From the NCBI GenBank assembly GCA_028023455.1, contig JAQFVV010006221.1, forward strand, positions 4,231,166 through 4,295,165: a stretch of DNA of 64,000 bases, read 5' to 3'. The notes under the pieces are model-generated. The model was not told the DNA's origin. It saw only the letters and a program-made list of their open reading frames with translations, and did no database searches. The position numbers and the translations under genes are program-made. The DNA is from Epiperipatus broadwayi (Eukaryota; Onychophora; Udeonychophora; Euonychophora; Peripatidae). Positions 44,356-57,438 of the stretch are shown piece by piece (within the stretch, counting starts at the first letter, position 1; each line of letters opens with the position of its first letter).

Positions 44356-47300
44356 TACTACTACTACTAATACTACTACTGTGCTACTACTACTGTACTA
44401 CTACTAACACTACTACTACTGCTAATACTGTACTAAGACAACTATTACTACTACTGCACAACTACTACTACTATTACTACTGTACTACTAGTACTACTAC
44501 AACTACTGCTATTACTACTACTGTACTACCAATACTACTACTGTACTACTAATACTACTACTGTACTACTACTACTATTACTATTACTACTACTGTACTA
44601 CTACTATTAATACTACAAACTACTACTAGTGTACTACTACTACTACAACTACTGTACTACTACTGCAATTGTACTACTACTACTAGGGTACTACTAATAC
44701 TACTACTAGTGTACTACTACTACAACTACTGTACTACTGATACTACTGTACAAGAAGTTCTACCAAAACTGTACTACTAGTATGACTACTATTACTACCA
44801 CTACTGCTGTAAAACTACTACTACTGTCCTACTATTAATACAACTACTACAAGTAGTACTACTACTGTACTACTACTACTACTACTAATACTGGTGTACT
44901 ACTAGTTCAACTACTGTACTAGTACTACTATACTACCAATACTACTACAGTACTACTACTGTACTATTACTACTACTGTACACCTACTAATACTACTACT
45001 ACTACTATTACTGTATTACTACTACTTTTGTCCTACTATTACTACTATTACTACTGTACTAGAAGTACTGATACTACTATTACTATACTAGTACTACTAC
45101 TGTACAACTATTACTACTACTTCTACTGTACTACTACAACTACTCTATTACTAGTAATACTACTACTATCACTACTGTGGGGATACTACTACTACTACTA
45201 ATACAATTACTACTACTCTACAACTACTGTTACTTCTGCTGTACTATTACTACTACTATCCTTCTAGTCCTACTACTAATGTACCTAGTACTCTTATTAC
45301 TGATACTGTACAACTACTACCACAATTACTACTACTACTATAATACTAATATGACAGTACTACTACTATTACCACTACCACTAGTGTACAACTAGTATAA
45401 ATACTACTACTACTACTGTGATACTACTACTGTTCTACTATTAATACTACTGTACTACTGCTACTACTACTATTGTGCTACTACTATTACTATTAGTATT
45501 GTACTACTAGGAGTAATAGTACTACTACTACTACTATTGTACTACCACTTCTAGTACTACTGTACTACTATTACTACTAGTACTACTACTGCACTACTAT
45601 TATTACTACTACTACTACTGTACAACTAACACTATTATTACTGTACTACTATTACTTCTACTACTGTACTACTTATACTACTACTACTGCTACTGTACTA
45701 TTATTAGTACTATTAGTACTACTATACTATGCTACTACTACTTTTATTACTGAACTACTACTACTAGTACTACTGTACTACAACTGCTACCATGATACAA
45801 CTAGTACTACTACTATTACAACTACTACTGTACTACTACTACTACTGTGCTTCTAGTATTACTACTATTTTACTACAACTACTACTACTACTACTACTTT
45901 ACTACTACTACCAATAGTAGTGTAATAATAGTATTACTACTGCTATTGTACAACTTCTGTACAAGAACTACTGCTACTACAGTACTATTACTAACACTAC
46001 TACAACTACTTTACTACTACTACTACTACTACTACAGTACTAGTACTACTATTACTACTGTATTACTACTACTGCACTACCATTATTACTGTACCTGTAC
46101 TAATACTCCTATACTAATAGTAGTATTACTACTGTACTACCGCTACTACTACAACTATAACTACTGCTATACTACTACTACAAATGTACTACAACTACTA
46201 AACTACTAGTACTACTACCATTACTACTACTGTACTTCTACTGTTTCTAGTCTTATATTACTCCTACTACTGTACTACTACTATTGCACTACTACTACTA
46301 CCACTGTACTACTACTATTACTACTGTACTACTATTACTTTTACTAATGTATTACTAGTACTACTAATACTATTGTCCTACTACTACTACAACTGTATTT
46401 CTACCACTTCTACTATTGTCCTACAACTACTACTGCTGCTGTATTACTACTACTGTGCTATTACTAATACTACTTCTATTACTATTACTACTGTCCTACT
46501 ATTACTATTACAACTCTTACTGTACTACTACTACTAATGTACTACTACTACTACCATTAAACTTTATTACTAATACAATTACTACTACTGAACTATGTGT
46601 ACTACTACTTTAATACTGCTACTACTACTACTGTTCTACTAGTACTACTACTAATTTTTTACTAAAACTACTACTGAACATCTACTACTAATTCTAGTAC
46701 CACTACGATTACTGTAATACTGTTACTACTGCACTACTACTACTGCACTATTACTACTACTACAACTGTCCTACTTGTACTACTACTGCTACTGTACTAT
46801 CACTACTACTATTGTACAACTACTGTACTGTGACTACTACTACTCTACTATGACTACTACTGTACTACTACTACTGTCCTAGTAGTACTAATACTAGTAA
46901 GACCACTGTACTACTACTACCACTGTATCACTTTTACTACTACTACAACTACTATACTACTACTAGAACTTTTACTGTACAACTACTAATAACTACTACG
47001 ACTGTGCTACTACTATGAATGTTCTTTGACTATGACTACTATACTACTACTTCTACTGTACTATGACTAGTAATACTGTACTACTACTACTACTGCTACT
47101 AGTCCTGCTACTGTACTACTACTATTACTGCTATTGTACTACTACTACTACAATTACTGCTACTACTACTGTACTACTACTACAATTACTGCTACTACTA
47201 CTACTACTGTACTACTACTACTACTACTGTACTATTGTACTACTACTACTACTGTAGTACTACTACTAATGCTACTGTTCTACTAGTACTTTTACAACTA

Positions 47301-50300
47301 CTACTGTACTTCTACTACAACTACTACTGTACTGTTTGTATTTCTTCTACTACTACTATTACTACTACCACTATACTACTAATCTAACTATAACTGCTAC
47401 TGAACTAATACTACTGTACTAATAATACTACTACTGTACAACTAGTATTACAACTACTACTACCACTACTGCTTTACTCCTACTACTACTATGACTGTAC
47501 TACTACTTCTACTACTACTACTGTAATGCTACTAATAATACTACTACTGTACCACTAATACTACTACTAATACTATAACAACTGTACTAATACATTTATT
47601 ACTCTACAACTACTACTCCTACTACTACTTTACTATATCTAATACTAATACTACTGTACTACCAATGCTAATATTACTGTACAACTACTACTACTGTGCT
47701 TGTACTACTATGACTACTAGTATACTACTGCTGTACTTCTACAACTACTGTACTATTACTACAGCTAATACTACCACTACTGCTGTACTACAACTATTCC
47801 TACTGTACTACTACTACTACTACTACAACTGTACTACTACAACGAATAATGTAATACTAGTACTACTACTATTACTACTAATACTCTACTACTATTCCTA
47901 TTACTACTACTGTATTACTACTACAACTACTACAACTACTGTTCTACTACTTCTAATAGTGTACTACTACTACTGTACTAATATTACTACTAGTGCTACT
48001 GTACTACTGTATTATTATTGTAGTACTACCACTGTATGACTGATACTACTACTACTGTACTACTACTACAACTTCAAGTACTATTACTACTACTATTACT
48101 ACTACTGAAATACTATGACTAAACCTACTACTGTACTCCCACTATTAGAATACAACTATTACCCCTACTACTTCCACTATTACTGTACTTCTACTAGTAG
48201 TAGTAATACTACTACTACTACTGCAACTTCTCCTACCACTACTACTCTGTTACTACTACTACTGATGTACTATGACAACTGCACTACTACTACTACTACT
48301 GTACTACTACTACAACTGTACTACTACTACTATTACTACTACTGTATACTAGTACTAATACTAATACTGTACTACTAATACAACTACTACTACTACAGTA
48401 CTACTATTACTACAACCACTGTACTACTACTACTCTACTACTACTCCTACTACTATACTAGTAGTAATACTATTACAACTACTGTATTACTACTACCACT
48501 ATTACTGTAATTCTAGTACTACTACTACTGTACTACTACTGTACTATTAGTACTAATACAAATACTACTGTATTACTACTACAGTACTACTACTATTGTA
48601 GTACTAGTACTAATACCATTATTTGTACTACTACTATTGTAGTTCCACTACTACTAATATTATACTATTACTATACTCTTGTATTACGAGTACTACTGTA
48701 CTACTATTACTACTACTTCTACTGTACTACTACTAATATTACTACTACTACTGTATTAATAGTACTACTACCATTACTGTACAACTACTACTACTACTGT
48801 ACTACTACAATTACTACTGTATTACTACTATGAGTACTGCGACAACTACTGTACTACTACTATTACTATGGTACTACTATTAATGCTACTACTACTGTAG
48901 TAATACAACTACTACTGTACTACTACTACTACTATTTCTACTACTATTACTACTACTGTATTGCTACTATGACTACTACTTTTTGAGTACTACTACTTTA
49001 CTACTGTCACTGCTACTACCACTGTAGTACTACTAGTACTACTGTTACTACTACTGTACTACTAGTATGGATAATACTACTACTAGTACTGCTGCACTAC
49101 TAATACTTTATAACTACTACTGTATTATTACTACTAGTACTACTACTACTGCACTATGTCTGTTTTGCTGTAAAATAAATACTACTACTACTGTACTACT
49201 AGTTCTAATACTATTACTACTACTACTGTTGTACTACTACTATTATTACTATGGTACTACTAGAACTATTACTACTACTGCTATTGCTGTACTAGTACAA
49301 CTACTACTACTACTATTAGTACTATTACTACTGTAATAGTGCTATTAATACAACTACCACTACTACTGTACTACTCCTACTACTACAACTGTACTACTAC
49401 TATTATTAATACTCTGACTGTACTACCATTACTACTACAATACTACCACTACTACTACTGTACTACTAGTACTACTACTAGTAGTAGTACTGTACCACTA
49501 CTAATTCTACTTTTCTAATACTACTACAACTACCACTACTGCTGTACTATGACCACTGTACTACCACTATTACTACTACTAAACTCCTAGTACTACAAAC
49601 ATTATTACTAATGTACTACTGCTGCTACTTCTCCTGTCCTACTACTACTCTACAACAAATACTAATACTCTACTAATACGAATACTACTGTACTAATACA
49701 ACTACTGTACCACTAGTATTACTACTGTACTACTACTACTACTATTACTACTGTACTGCTAGTACTACTACTACTACTACTATTTTACTTCCACTATGGT
49801 ACTTCTACTACTACTACCACAGTTCAACTACAACTACTATAACTACTGTACTACTATTACTACTGTGCTACTACTAATATTACTACTACTACTGTACTAC
49901 TATTACTATTACAAATCTTACTGTATTACTACTACTACTACTGAGCTCCTACTACTACTACTATGGCTACTGTACAACAATGACTACTGTACTATTTCTA
50001 CTACTACTGCACTACCACTACTACTACTTTACTACTTGTACTATTACTACTATTGTACTATTACTACCACTATTGTTCTACTTATACTACTACTGTTCTA
50101 TGACTACTACTGTACTACTACTACTACTACTGTACTAGTATTGGTACTACTAGTATTACTACTGCACTACTACTCCCACTGTATTTTTCCTATTACTACT
50201 ACTACTACTGTACTACTACTATTAGTGTACTTCCACTACTATTATAATATTACTACTACTACTCCTGTACAACTATTACTGTATTACTACTACTATTACT

Positions 50301-51501
50301 GTACTACTCTTACTACTGCTACTACTAATACTACTGTACTACTACTCTACTACTACTACTACAATTACTACTACTTTTGTAATACTACTACTACAATTAT
50401 GACTACTACTACTGTACTAATACTGGAACTAATACTACTACTACAATTATGACTACTACTACTGTACTAATACTGGAACTACTACTGTACTCCTACTACT
50501 ACTGTACTACTACTACTACTAATGTACTACTACTACTGAATGAATACTATTACCACTGCACTCCTACAACTACATTTATTACTATACAACTACTACTACT
50601 ACTGTACACCTATCACTACCACAACTACTTCTACTGCTACTGAACTACTTGTAGTATTAATACTACTGTAAACTACTACAACTACTGTATTCCTACTGTT
50701 CTACTACTAATACTACTGTACAACTAATACTAATACTGCACTGCTACTAATACTGTACTACTATTAATACTACTATCACCGTACTACTACTACAAATACT
50801 ACTATTACTTACTAATACTACTACTGTACTACAACTACAACTATTGTATCATTTCTACTACTACTACTGTACTACGACTAATATTACTACTGTACTATTA
50901 GTACAAATATTATTAGTAATAATAATACTGTACTACCACTACAATTACTACTGTACTTCTATTACTATACTACTAGCACTGCTACTACCACCACTCCTCT
51001 ACTACTACTATTACTACTACTGTATTACTACTATTACTAATACTAATGTACAACTACTACTACTGTACAACTACTACTATACTACTACTATTATACTACC
51101 ACTACTACTAGTACTCTATTACTAGTATTACTAATACCACTACCACTACTGCAGGGATACTACTACTAATGTACTACTACTAATACAATTACTACTACTA
51201 TACAACAACTATTACTTCTACTACTACTGCTGTACTATTACAACTCTGACTTTTGTACTAATAAAACTATTACTACTGTACTACTACTACTACTACTGAA
51301 CTTCTACTACTACTGTAATACTACTACTACAACTACTTTGATTACTACTACTATTGTATTACTACTACTACAACTACTGTACTACTTACTATTACTATAA
51401 CTACTGTACTACTACTATTACTACTATTACTACTACTGTACTACTAGTACTAATAATACTACTTCCAGTACTACTATTAGTGCTGTACTACTAGTACAAC
51501 T
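43690..51501. repeat. Higher-order unit B1 (long form)
   Basis: 7812 bp. It has the A landmarks (48009, 48980, 51151) plus an additional segment of about 3 kb, roughly 43880-47000, containing TGTGGGG at 45176 and TGCTACCATG at 45785. Confidence 0.82.
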
Positions 51502-54500
51502 AATACAATTAATACTGTACTACTACTACTTCTACTGTACTACAAATACTACTGCTCTACTACTACCACTACTGTACTACTAGTACTACCGTACTACTAC
51601 TACTATCACTACTGTAATACTAGTACTACAACTACAACTACAAATACTACTATACTACTATTATTGTACTGCTATTACTACTACTGTACTACTATACTAC
51701 TTTTATACTAATATCAGTACTTCTACTATTCCTACTTCTACTACTGTACGACTACAACTACAGATACTGTACAACTAATATTTCTGCCCCTTCTATTACT
51801 ACTACTACTACAACTACTGTACTTCTAGTACAACTACTACTGCATTACTATTACTACTACTCCTACTACAACTGTACAACTAATACTACTGCCATTACTG
51901 TCTACTTTTACTACTACTACTGTACGATACTACTTTTCTACTACTGATACAACTGTACTACTAATACTGTACTTCTAGTACTACTACTACTACTACAGTA
52001 CTACTACTACAAATACTTCTGTACTACTACTATTACTGTACTACTACTACTAATACACTACTACTAGTAATATTACTACTACTGTCCTACTACTAACACT
52101 ACTGCTAATACTGTACTAAGACTATTACTACTACTGTACTACTACTGCTACTACTACTACTACTGTACTAATAATACTAATAACGCTACTACTACTGCAC
52201 AACTATTACTACTATTACTACATTACTACTCATATATTACTACTACTGTACTACTAATACTACTACTGTACTACTACTACTATTCCTATTACTACTACTG
52301 TACTACTACTATTACTACTACAAACTACTACTGTACTACTATTAGTGTATTACTAGTACTACTACAACTACTGTACTACTACTACTAGTGTACTAGTAGT
52401 ACTACTACTTGTATACTACTACTACAACTACTGTACTACTGCTACTACTGTACGAGAAGTTCTACCAATACTATACTACTAGTATGACTACTACTAGCAC
52501 TACTGCCATAAAACTACCTCTACTGTCCTACTATTACAACTACTACAAGTAGTACTATTACTGTACTACTACTACCACTAATACTGGTGTACCACTAGTT
52601 CAACTACTGTACTACTTTTACTATACTACCAATACTATTCCTACAGTACTACTACTGTACTATTACTACCACTGTACCTTTACTACTACTACTACCACTA
52701 CTACTACTACTACTGTATTACTACTACTTTTGTCCTACTATTACTATTACTACTGTAATTCAAGTACTACTACTACTATTACTGTACTACTACTACTACT
52801 ACTACTACTGTGCAATTACTACTACTACTTCTACTGTACTACAACTACTCTATTACTATTATTACTACTATTACTACCACTACTGTGGGGATACTACTAC
52901 TATTACTAATACAATTACTACTGTACAACTACTGTTACTACTGTACTATTACTTCTACTACTACTACTGCTGTACTATTACTACTACTGTACTACTAGTC
53001 CTACTACTAATGTACCTACTATCCCTATTACTGATACTGTACAACTACTACCACAACTACTACTACTCTAATACTATTGTCTGTACTACTACTATTACCA
53101 CTACCACTAGTGTACAACTAATAAATATACTACTACTACTGTGATACTACTACTGTTCTCCTACTGTTACTACTACTGTACTACTGCTACTACTACTACG
53201 GTACTACTACTACTACTGCTATTAGTATTGTACTTCTAGTAGTAATAGTACTACTACTATAGTACTACCACTTCTAGTACTACTGTACTACTACTGTACC
53301 AGTACTAGTACTACTATTGTACTACAACTACTACTACTACTGTACTGCTATTGCTACTATTACTACTGTACTACTACTATTACTACCACTACTGCTGTAC
53401 TACTAACACTTATTACTGTACTACTATTACCTCTACTACTGTACTACAACCGTACTACATATACTACTACTACTGCTACAGTCCTATTACTAGTACTATA
53501 AGTTCTACTATACTATGCTACTACTACTTATTTTACTGAACTACTACTACTAGTACTACTGTACTACAACTGCTACCATGGTACGACTAGTACTACTGCT
53601 ATTACAACCACTACTACTGTACTACTAATACTACTGTGCTTCTACAGTTACTCCTATTTTACTACTACAACGACTACTACTACTACTGCTTTACTACTAT
53701 TACTAATAGTAGTGTAATACTAGTATACCTACTACTACTGTACAACTACTTCTGTAAAAGCACTACTGCTACTACAGTACTACTACTAACACTACTACAA
53801 CTACTTTACTACTGTCTACTACTACAGTAATACTACTACTGTACTACCATTATTACTATAACTGTACTACTACTATACTACTAGTATTACTACTTCTGTA
53901 CTACCACTACTACTACTATAACTACTGCTATACTACTACTACTAAGGTCCTACTACCACTACTAAACTACTAGTACTACTACCATTACTACTACTGTACT
54001 ACTACTGCTACTAGTTCCATATTACTCCTACTACTGTACTACTGATACTCCTACTATTGCACTACTACTACTACCAGTGTACTACAACTACTACTGTACC
54101 ACTACTACTATTACTACAGTACTATTACTTTTACTACTGTATTACTAGTACTACTAATACTATTGTCCTACTACTACTACAACTGTATTTCTACCACTTC
54201 TACTATTGTACTACAACTATTACTACTACTGCTGCTGTGTTACTACTACTATGCTATTACTAATACTACTTCTATTACTACTACTACTGTCCTACTATTG
54301 CTATTACAACTCTTACTGTACTACTACTGTCCTACTATTACTATTACAACTGTTACTGTACTACTACTACTACTGTACTACTACTACTACCACTACTTTA
54401 TTACCACTAATACAACTACAACTACTGAACTATGTCTACTACTACTTTACTACTGCTACTACTACTACTGTTCTACTAGTACTACTACTAAGTCTGTACT

Positions 54501-55192
54501 AAAACTACTACTGAACTTCTACTACTAATTCTACTACCACTATGATTAGTGTACAACTATTACTACTGCTGTACAACTACTACTGCACTATTACTACTAC
54601 TAAAACTGTCCTACTTGTACTACTACTGCTACTGTATTATTACTACTACTATTGTACTACTACTGTACTGTGAGCACTACGACTGTATTATGACTACTAC
54701 TGTACTACTACTACTGTACTAGTAGTACTATTACTATTAAGACAACTGTCATTCTACTACTACCACTGTATTACTTTTACTATTACTACTACTACTGTAC
54801 TATTACTATAACTATTGTACAATTACTACTACTACTGTGCTTCCACTACGAATGTACTACCACTATGACTACTATACTACTACTTCTACTGTACTACTAC
54901 TATTACTACTACTGTACTACAACTACTATTACTACTATTATTGTACTAGTACCACAATTACTGCTACTACTACTGTACTACTACTACAATTATTGCTACC
55001 ACTGTACTACTACTACTACAGTACTTCTACTACAACCACTATATTCCTACTAGTATTACTGTACTAATACAACTACAACTACTACTGTTCTACTAGTACT
55101 CCTACAACTACTACTACTGTACTTCTATTGAAACTACTACTGTAATTTTACTATTTCTTTTACTACTACCACTATATTACTAATCTAATTAC

Positions 55193-55204
55193 AACTACTA
55201 CTGT
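55193..55204. repeat. Target-site duplication of ribozyme element, left copy
   Basis: AACTACTACTGT, repeated at 57439-57450. In satellite DNA such a match could be chance. However, the paralogous sites in other higher-order units show one copy followed directly by ACTAATACTAC, as it is after the right copy, which supports a true duplication. Confidence 0.75.
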
Positions 55205-55298
55205 TAAACTCTCCATACAGTATTGCCACCTGTGCTAAACAGAGTAATCAATGGATTCCAGAAGGCTTGTGCATAAAATCCCTATCTAATGCCTACTC

Positions 55299-55357
55299 AT
55301 CCAATATCACCAGACTAGTTTCTGGCTTGTGGCCTTTGTCAGTGAGGAGCTTTGGAT
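55299..55357 (-). ncRNA. Hammerhead ribozyme, copy 1 (inverted unit, core mutated)
   Basis: On the minus strand the core reads CTGACAA where CTGANGA is required, so the invariant G8 is replaced by A. GAAAC, ACTAGT and the GTC cleavage triplet are kept, and stem II (GGC/GCC) is intact. Stem I has one mismatch. Expected to be inactive. Confidence 0.75.
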
Positions 55358-55735
55358 CTGAGAGCACTGCATCTAGATCTTAGGATCTAATGCAACCCTC
55401 TAGCAACCACCATTTATCTCTACTTAACTACAAAACTATGAAAATGAAATTGAATGCACAAAGAATATTTTCAATCTAAGCTCAATAGCTTATATAGTCA
55501 TATTGGTCTGAACTCAGTTCAGCACCAATACATTTTGGTGTCTTTGGCTCTTTTACAACCATAGCCACCACTATCCTATTAGGCAGAAGTGATGTTAAAC
55601 AATTAAGCATCACATGATCACATTTTCTATACTAGCACATTAATTGTTGATAAACAGAGCAAAACTCTCCATACAGTATTGCCACCTGTGCTAAACAGAG
55701 TAATCAATGGATGCCAGAAGGCATGTGCATATGAC

Positions 55736-55742
55736 TATATAA
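55736..55742 (+). promoter_or_regulatory. TATA-like motif in ribozyme unit
   Basis: TATATAA about 150 bases upstream of hammerhead copy 2. The same motif recurs at the equivalent place in units 4 (near 56638) and 5 (near 57094) and is mutated in unit 3 (near 56188). It could drive transcription of tandem precursor RNA; no function is shown by the sequence alone. Confidence 0.35.
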
Positions 55743-55874
55743 GCTATTGAGCTTAGATTGAAAATATTTTTTGTGTTTTCAATTTCATTCTCATAGTTTT
55801 GTAGTTAAGTAGAGATAAAAGGTGGTTGCTAGAGGGTTGCATTAGATCCTAAGATCTAGATGCAGTGTTCTCAG

Positions 55875-55933
55875 ATCCAAAGCTCCTCACTGACGAAAGC
55901 CACAAGCCAGAAACTAGTCTGGGGATATTGGAT
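55875..55933 (+). ncRNA. Hammerhead ribozyme, copy 2 (core intact)
   Basis: Type I hammerhead. Stem I inner helix: TCCTCA (55884-55889) with TGGGGA (55920-55925). Stem I outer helix: ATCC (55875-55878) with GGAT (55930-55933), separated by an internal loop as in tertiary-stabilised hammerheads. Core CTGACGA is at 55890-55896 and GAAAC at 55910-55914. Stem III is the minimal AC/GT around TA, and the cleavage triplet GTC ends at 55919. Stem II has lost one pair (AGC against GCC). Predicted cleavage is after 55919. A two-pair stem III is weak in a monomer; ACTAGT is self-complementary, so pairing between neighbouring units could complete it. Confidence 0.82.
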
Positions 55934-56327
55934 GAGTAGGCATTAGATAGGGATTTTATGCACCAGCCTTCTGGCATCCATTGATTACTCTGTTTAGCAC
56001 AGGTGGCAATACTGTATGGAGAGTTTTGCTCTGTTTATCAACAATTAATGTGCTAGAATAAAAATGTGATCATGTGATACTTAATGGTTTAACACCAATC
56101 CTGCCTAATAGGATAGTGGTAACTATGGTTGTAAAAGAGCCAAAGACACCAAAATGTATGGGTGCTGAACTGAGTCCAGACCATATGATTATACGCTATT
56201 GAGCTTAGATTGAAAATATTTTTTTGTGTTTTCAATTTCATTCTCATAGTTTTGTAGTTAAGTAGAGATAAAAGGTGGTTGCTGGATGGTTGCATTAGAT
56301 CCTAAGATCTAGATTCAGTGCTCTCAG

Positions 56328-56378
56328 ATCCAAAGCTCCTCACTGACGAAGGCCACAAGCCAGAAACTAGTCTGGGGA
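56328..56378 (+). ncRNA. Hammerhead ribozyme, copy 3 (core intact, outer stem I lost)
   Basis: Core CTGACGA at 56343-56349, stem II GGC/GCC around CACAA, GAAAC at 56363-56367, and GTC ending at 56372. The inner stem I (TCCTCA with TGGGGA) is perfect apart from one U-G pair. A small deletion after 56378 removes the outer GGAT strand and the internal loop that would contact stem II. Catalytic residues are all present. Confidence 0.82.
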
Positions 56379-56775
56379 TGAGTAGGCATTAGATAGGAAT
56401 TTTATTCACAAGCCTTCTGGCATCGATTGATTACTCTGTTTAGCACAAGTGGCAATACTGTACGGAGAGTTTTCTTCTGTTTACCAAGAATTAATGTGCT
56501 AGTATAGGAAATGTGATCATGTGATGCTTAATGGTTTAACACCAATCCTGCCTAATAGGATAGTGGTGGCTATGGTTGTAAAAGAGCCAAGGACACCAAA
56601 ATGTATGGGTGCTGAACTGAGTTCAGACAAATATGACTATATAAGCTATTGAGCTTCGATTGAAAATATTTTTTGTGTTGTCAATTTCATTCTCATAGTT
56701 TTGTAGTTAAGTAGAGATAAAAGGTGTTTGCTAGAGATTGCATTAGATCCTAAGATCTAGATGCAGTGCTGTCAG

Positions 56776-56834
56776 ATCCAAAGCTCATCACTGACGAAGG
56801 CCACAAGCCAAAAACTAATCTGGGGATAATGGAT
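56776..56834 (+). ncRNA. Hammerhead ribozyme, copy 4 (inactivated)
   Basis: CTGACGA (56791-56797), stem II and the outer stem I pairing (ATCC with GGAT) are kept. However, G12 of GAAA is A, and ACTAGTC has become ACTAATC, losing the C-G pair of stem III. An inner stem I base is also changed (TCATCA). Expected to be inactive. Confidence 0.75.
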
Positions 56835-57229
56835 GAGTAGGCATTAGATAGGGATTTTATGCACAAGCCTTCTGGCATCCATTGATTACTATGTTTAGCA
56901 CAGGTGGCAATACTGTATGGAGAGTTTTCTTTTGTTTATCAACAATTAATGTGCTAGTATAGGAAATGTGATCATGTGATGCTTAATGGTTTAACACCAA
57001 TCCTGCCTAATAGGATAGTGGTGGGTATGGTTGTAAAAGAGCCAAAGACCCCAAAATGTATGGGTGCTGAACTGAGTTCAGACCCATATGACTATATAAG
57101 CTATTGAGCGTAGATTGAAAATATTTTTTGTTTTCAATTTCATTCTCATAGTTTTGTAGTTAAGTACAGATAAAAGGTTGTTGCTAAAGGGTTGCATTAG
57201 ATTCTAAGATCTAAATGCAATGCTCTTAC

Positions 57230-57288
57230 ATCCAAAGATCTACACTGACGAAGGCCACAAGCCAGAAACTAAACTGGGGATATTGGAT
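57230..57288 (+). ncRNA. Hammerhead ribozyme, copy 5 (inactivated)
   Basis: CTGACGA (57245-57251), stem II and GAAAC (57265-57269) are kept. The cleavage triplet GTC has become AAC, so the required U16.1 is missing, and stem I is broken by several substitutions. Expected to be inactive. Confidence 0.75.
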
Positions 57289-57438
57289 GAGTAGGCACTA
57301 GTTAGGGAATTTATGCACAAGCCTTCTGGCATCCATTGATTACTCTGTTTAGCACAGGTGGCAATACTGTATGAAGAGTTTTGCTCTGTTTATCAACAAT
57401 TAAGGTGCTAGTATAGGAAATGTGATGCTTACTGGTTT

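Larger units (their letters stand above)
26621..55204. repeat. Type II satellite: (ACT)n runs punctuated by GT
   Basis: From 26621 the array consists of ACT runs of varying length separated by GT (ACTACTGTACTACT pattern), with AGT, AAT and ACA variants and almost no ATG runs. The plus strand is very poor in G. Each GT shifts the triplet phase by two, so any frame rotates through Tyr, Thr and Leu blocks joined by Cys or Val; the open frames seen here are this effect and not genes. From about 33.5 kb the array is organised in higher-order units. Between 26621 and 33.5 kb I found only local repeats, such as a period of 159 bp (AATGTACCA motif at 31481 and 31640). Confidence 0.92.
55205..57438 (+). 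mobile_element. Retrozyme-like element: tandem hammerhead-ribozyme repeats
   Basis: A 2234-bp insertion of non-satellite DNA. It begins with about 525 bp in inverted orientation (one unit plus about 70 bp; the ACTCTCCATACAG motif lies at 55208 and 55664). Four direct units follow, with CTGACGA motifs at 55890, 56343, 56791 and 57245 (period 448-454). Each unit has TATATAAGC or a variant, a hammerhead fold and no believable coding sequence. AACTACTACTGT is duplicated at 55193-55204 and 57439-57450. Sister units A1, A2 and B1 have this site once and empty (near 34745, 39500 and 47400). Small tandem units with type I hammerheads are known from metazoan retrozymes and Penelope-like LTRs. Membership in either group is inference; the units and the fold are seen. 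Confidence 0.87.

Noticed and set aside
56089-56295. 68-codon minus-strand frame in the ribozyme element
   Set aside because: Not conserved in the other units of the tandem array and antisense to them; the units appear non-coding.
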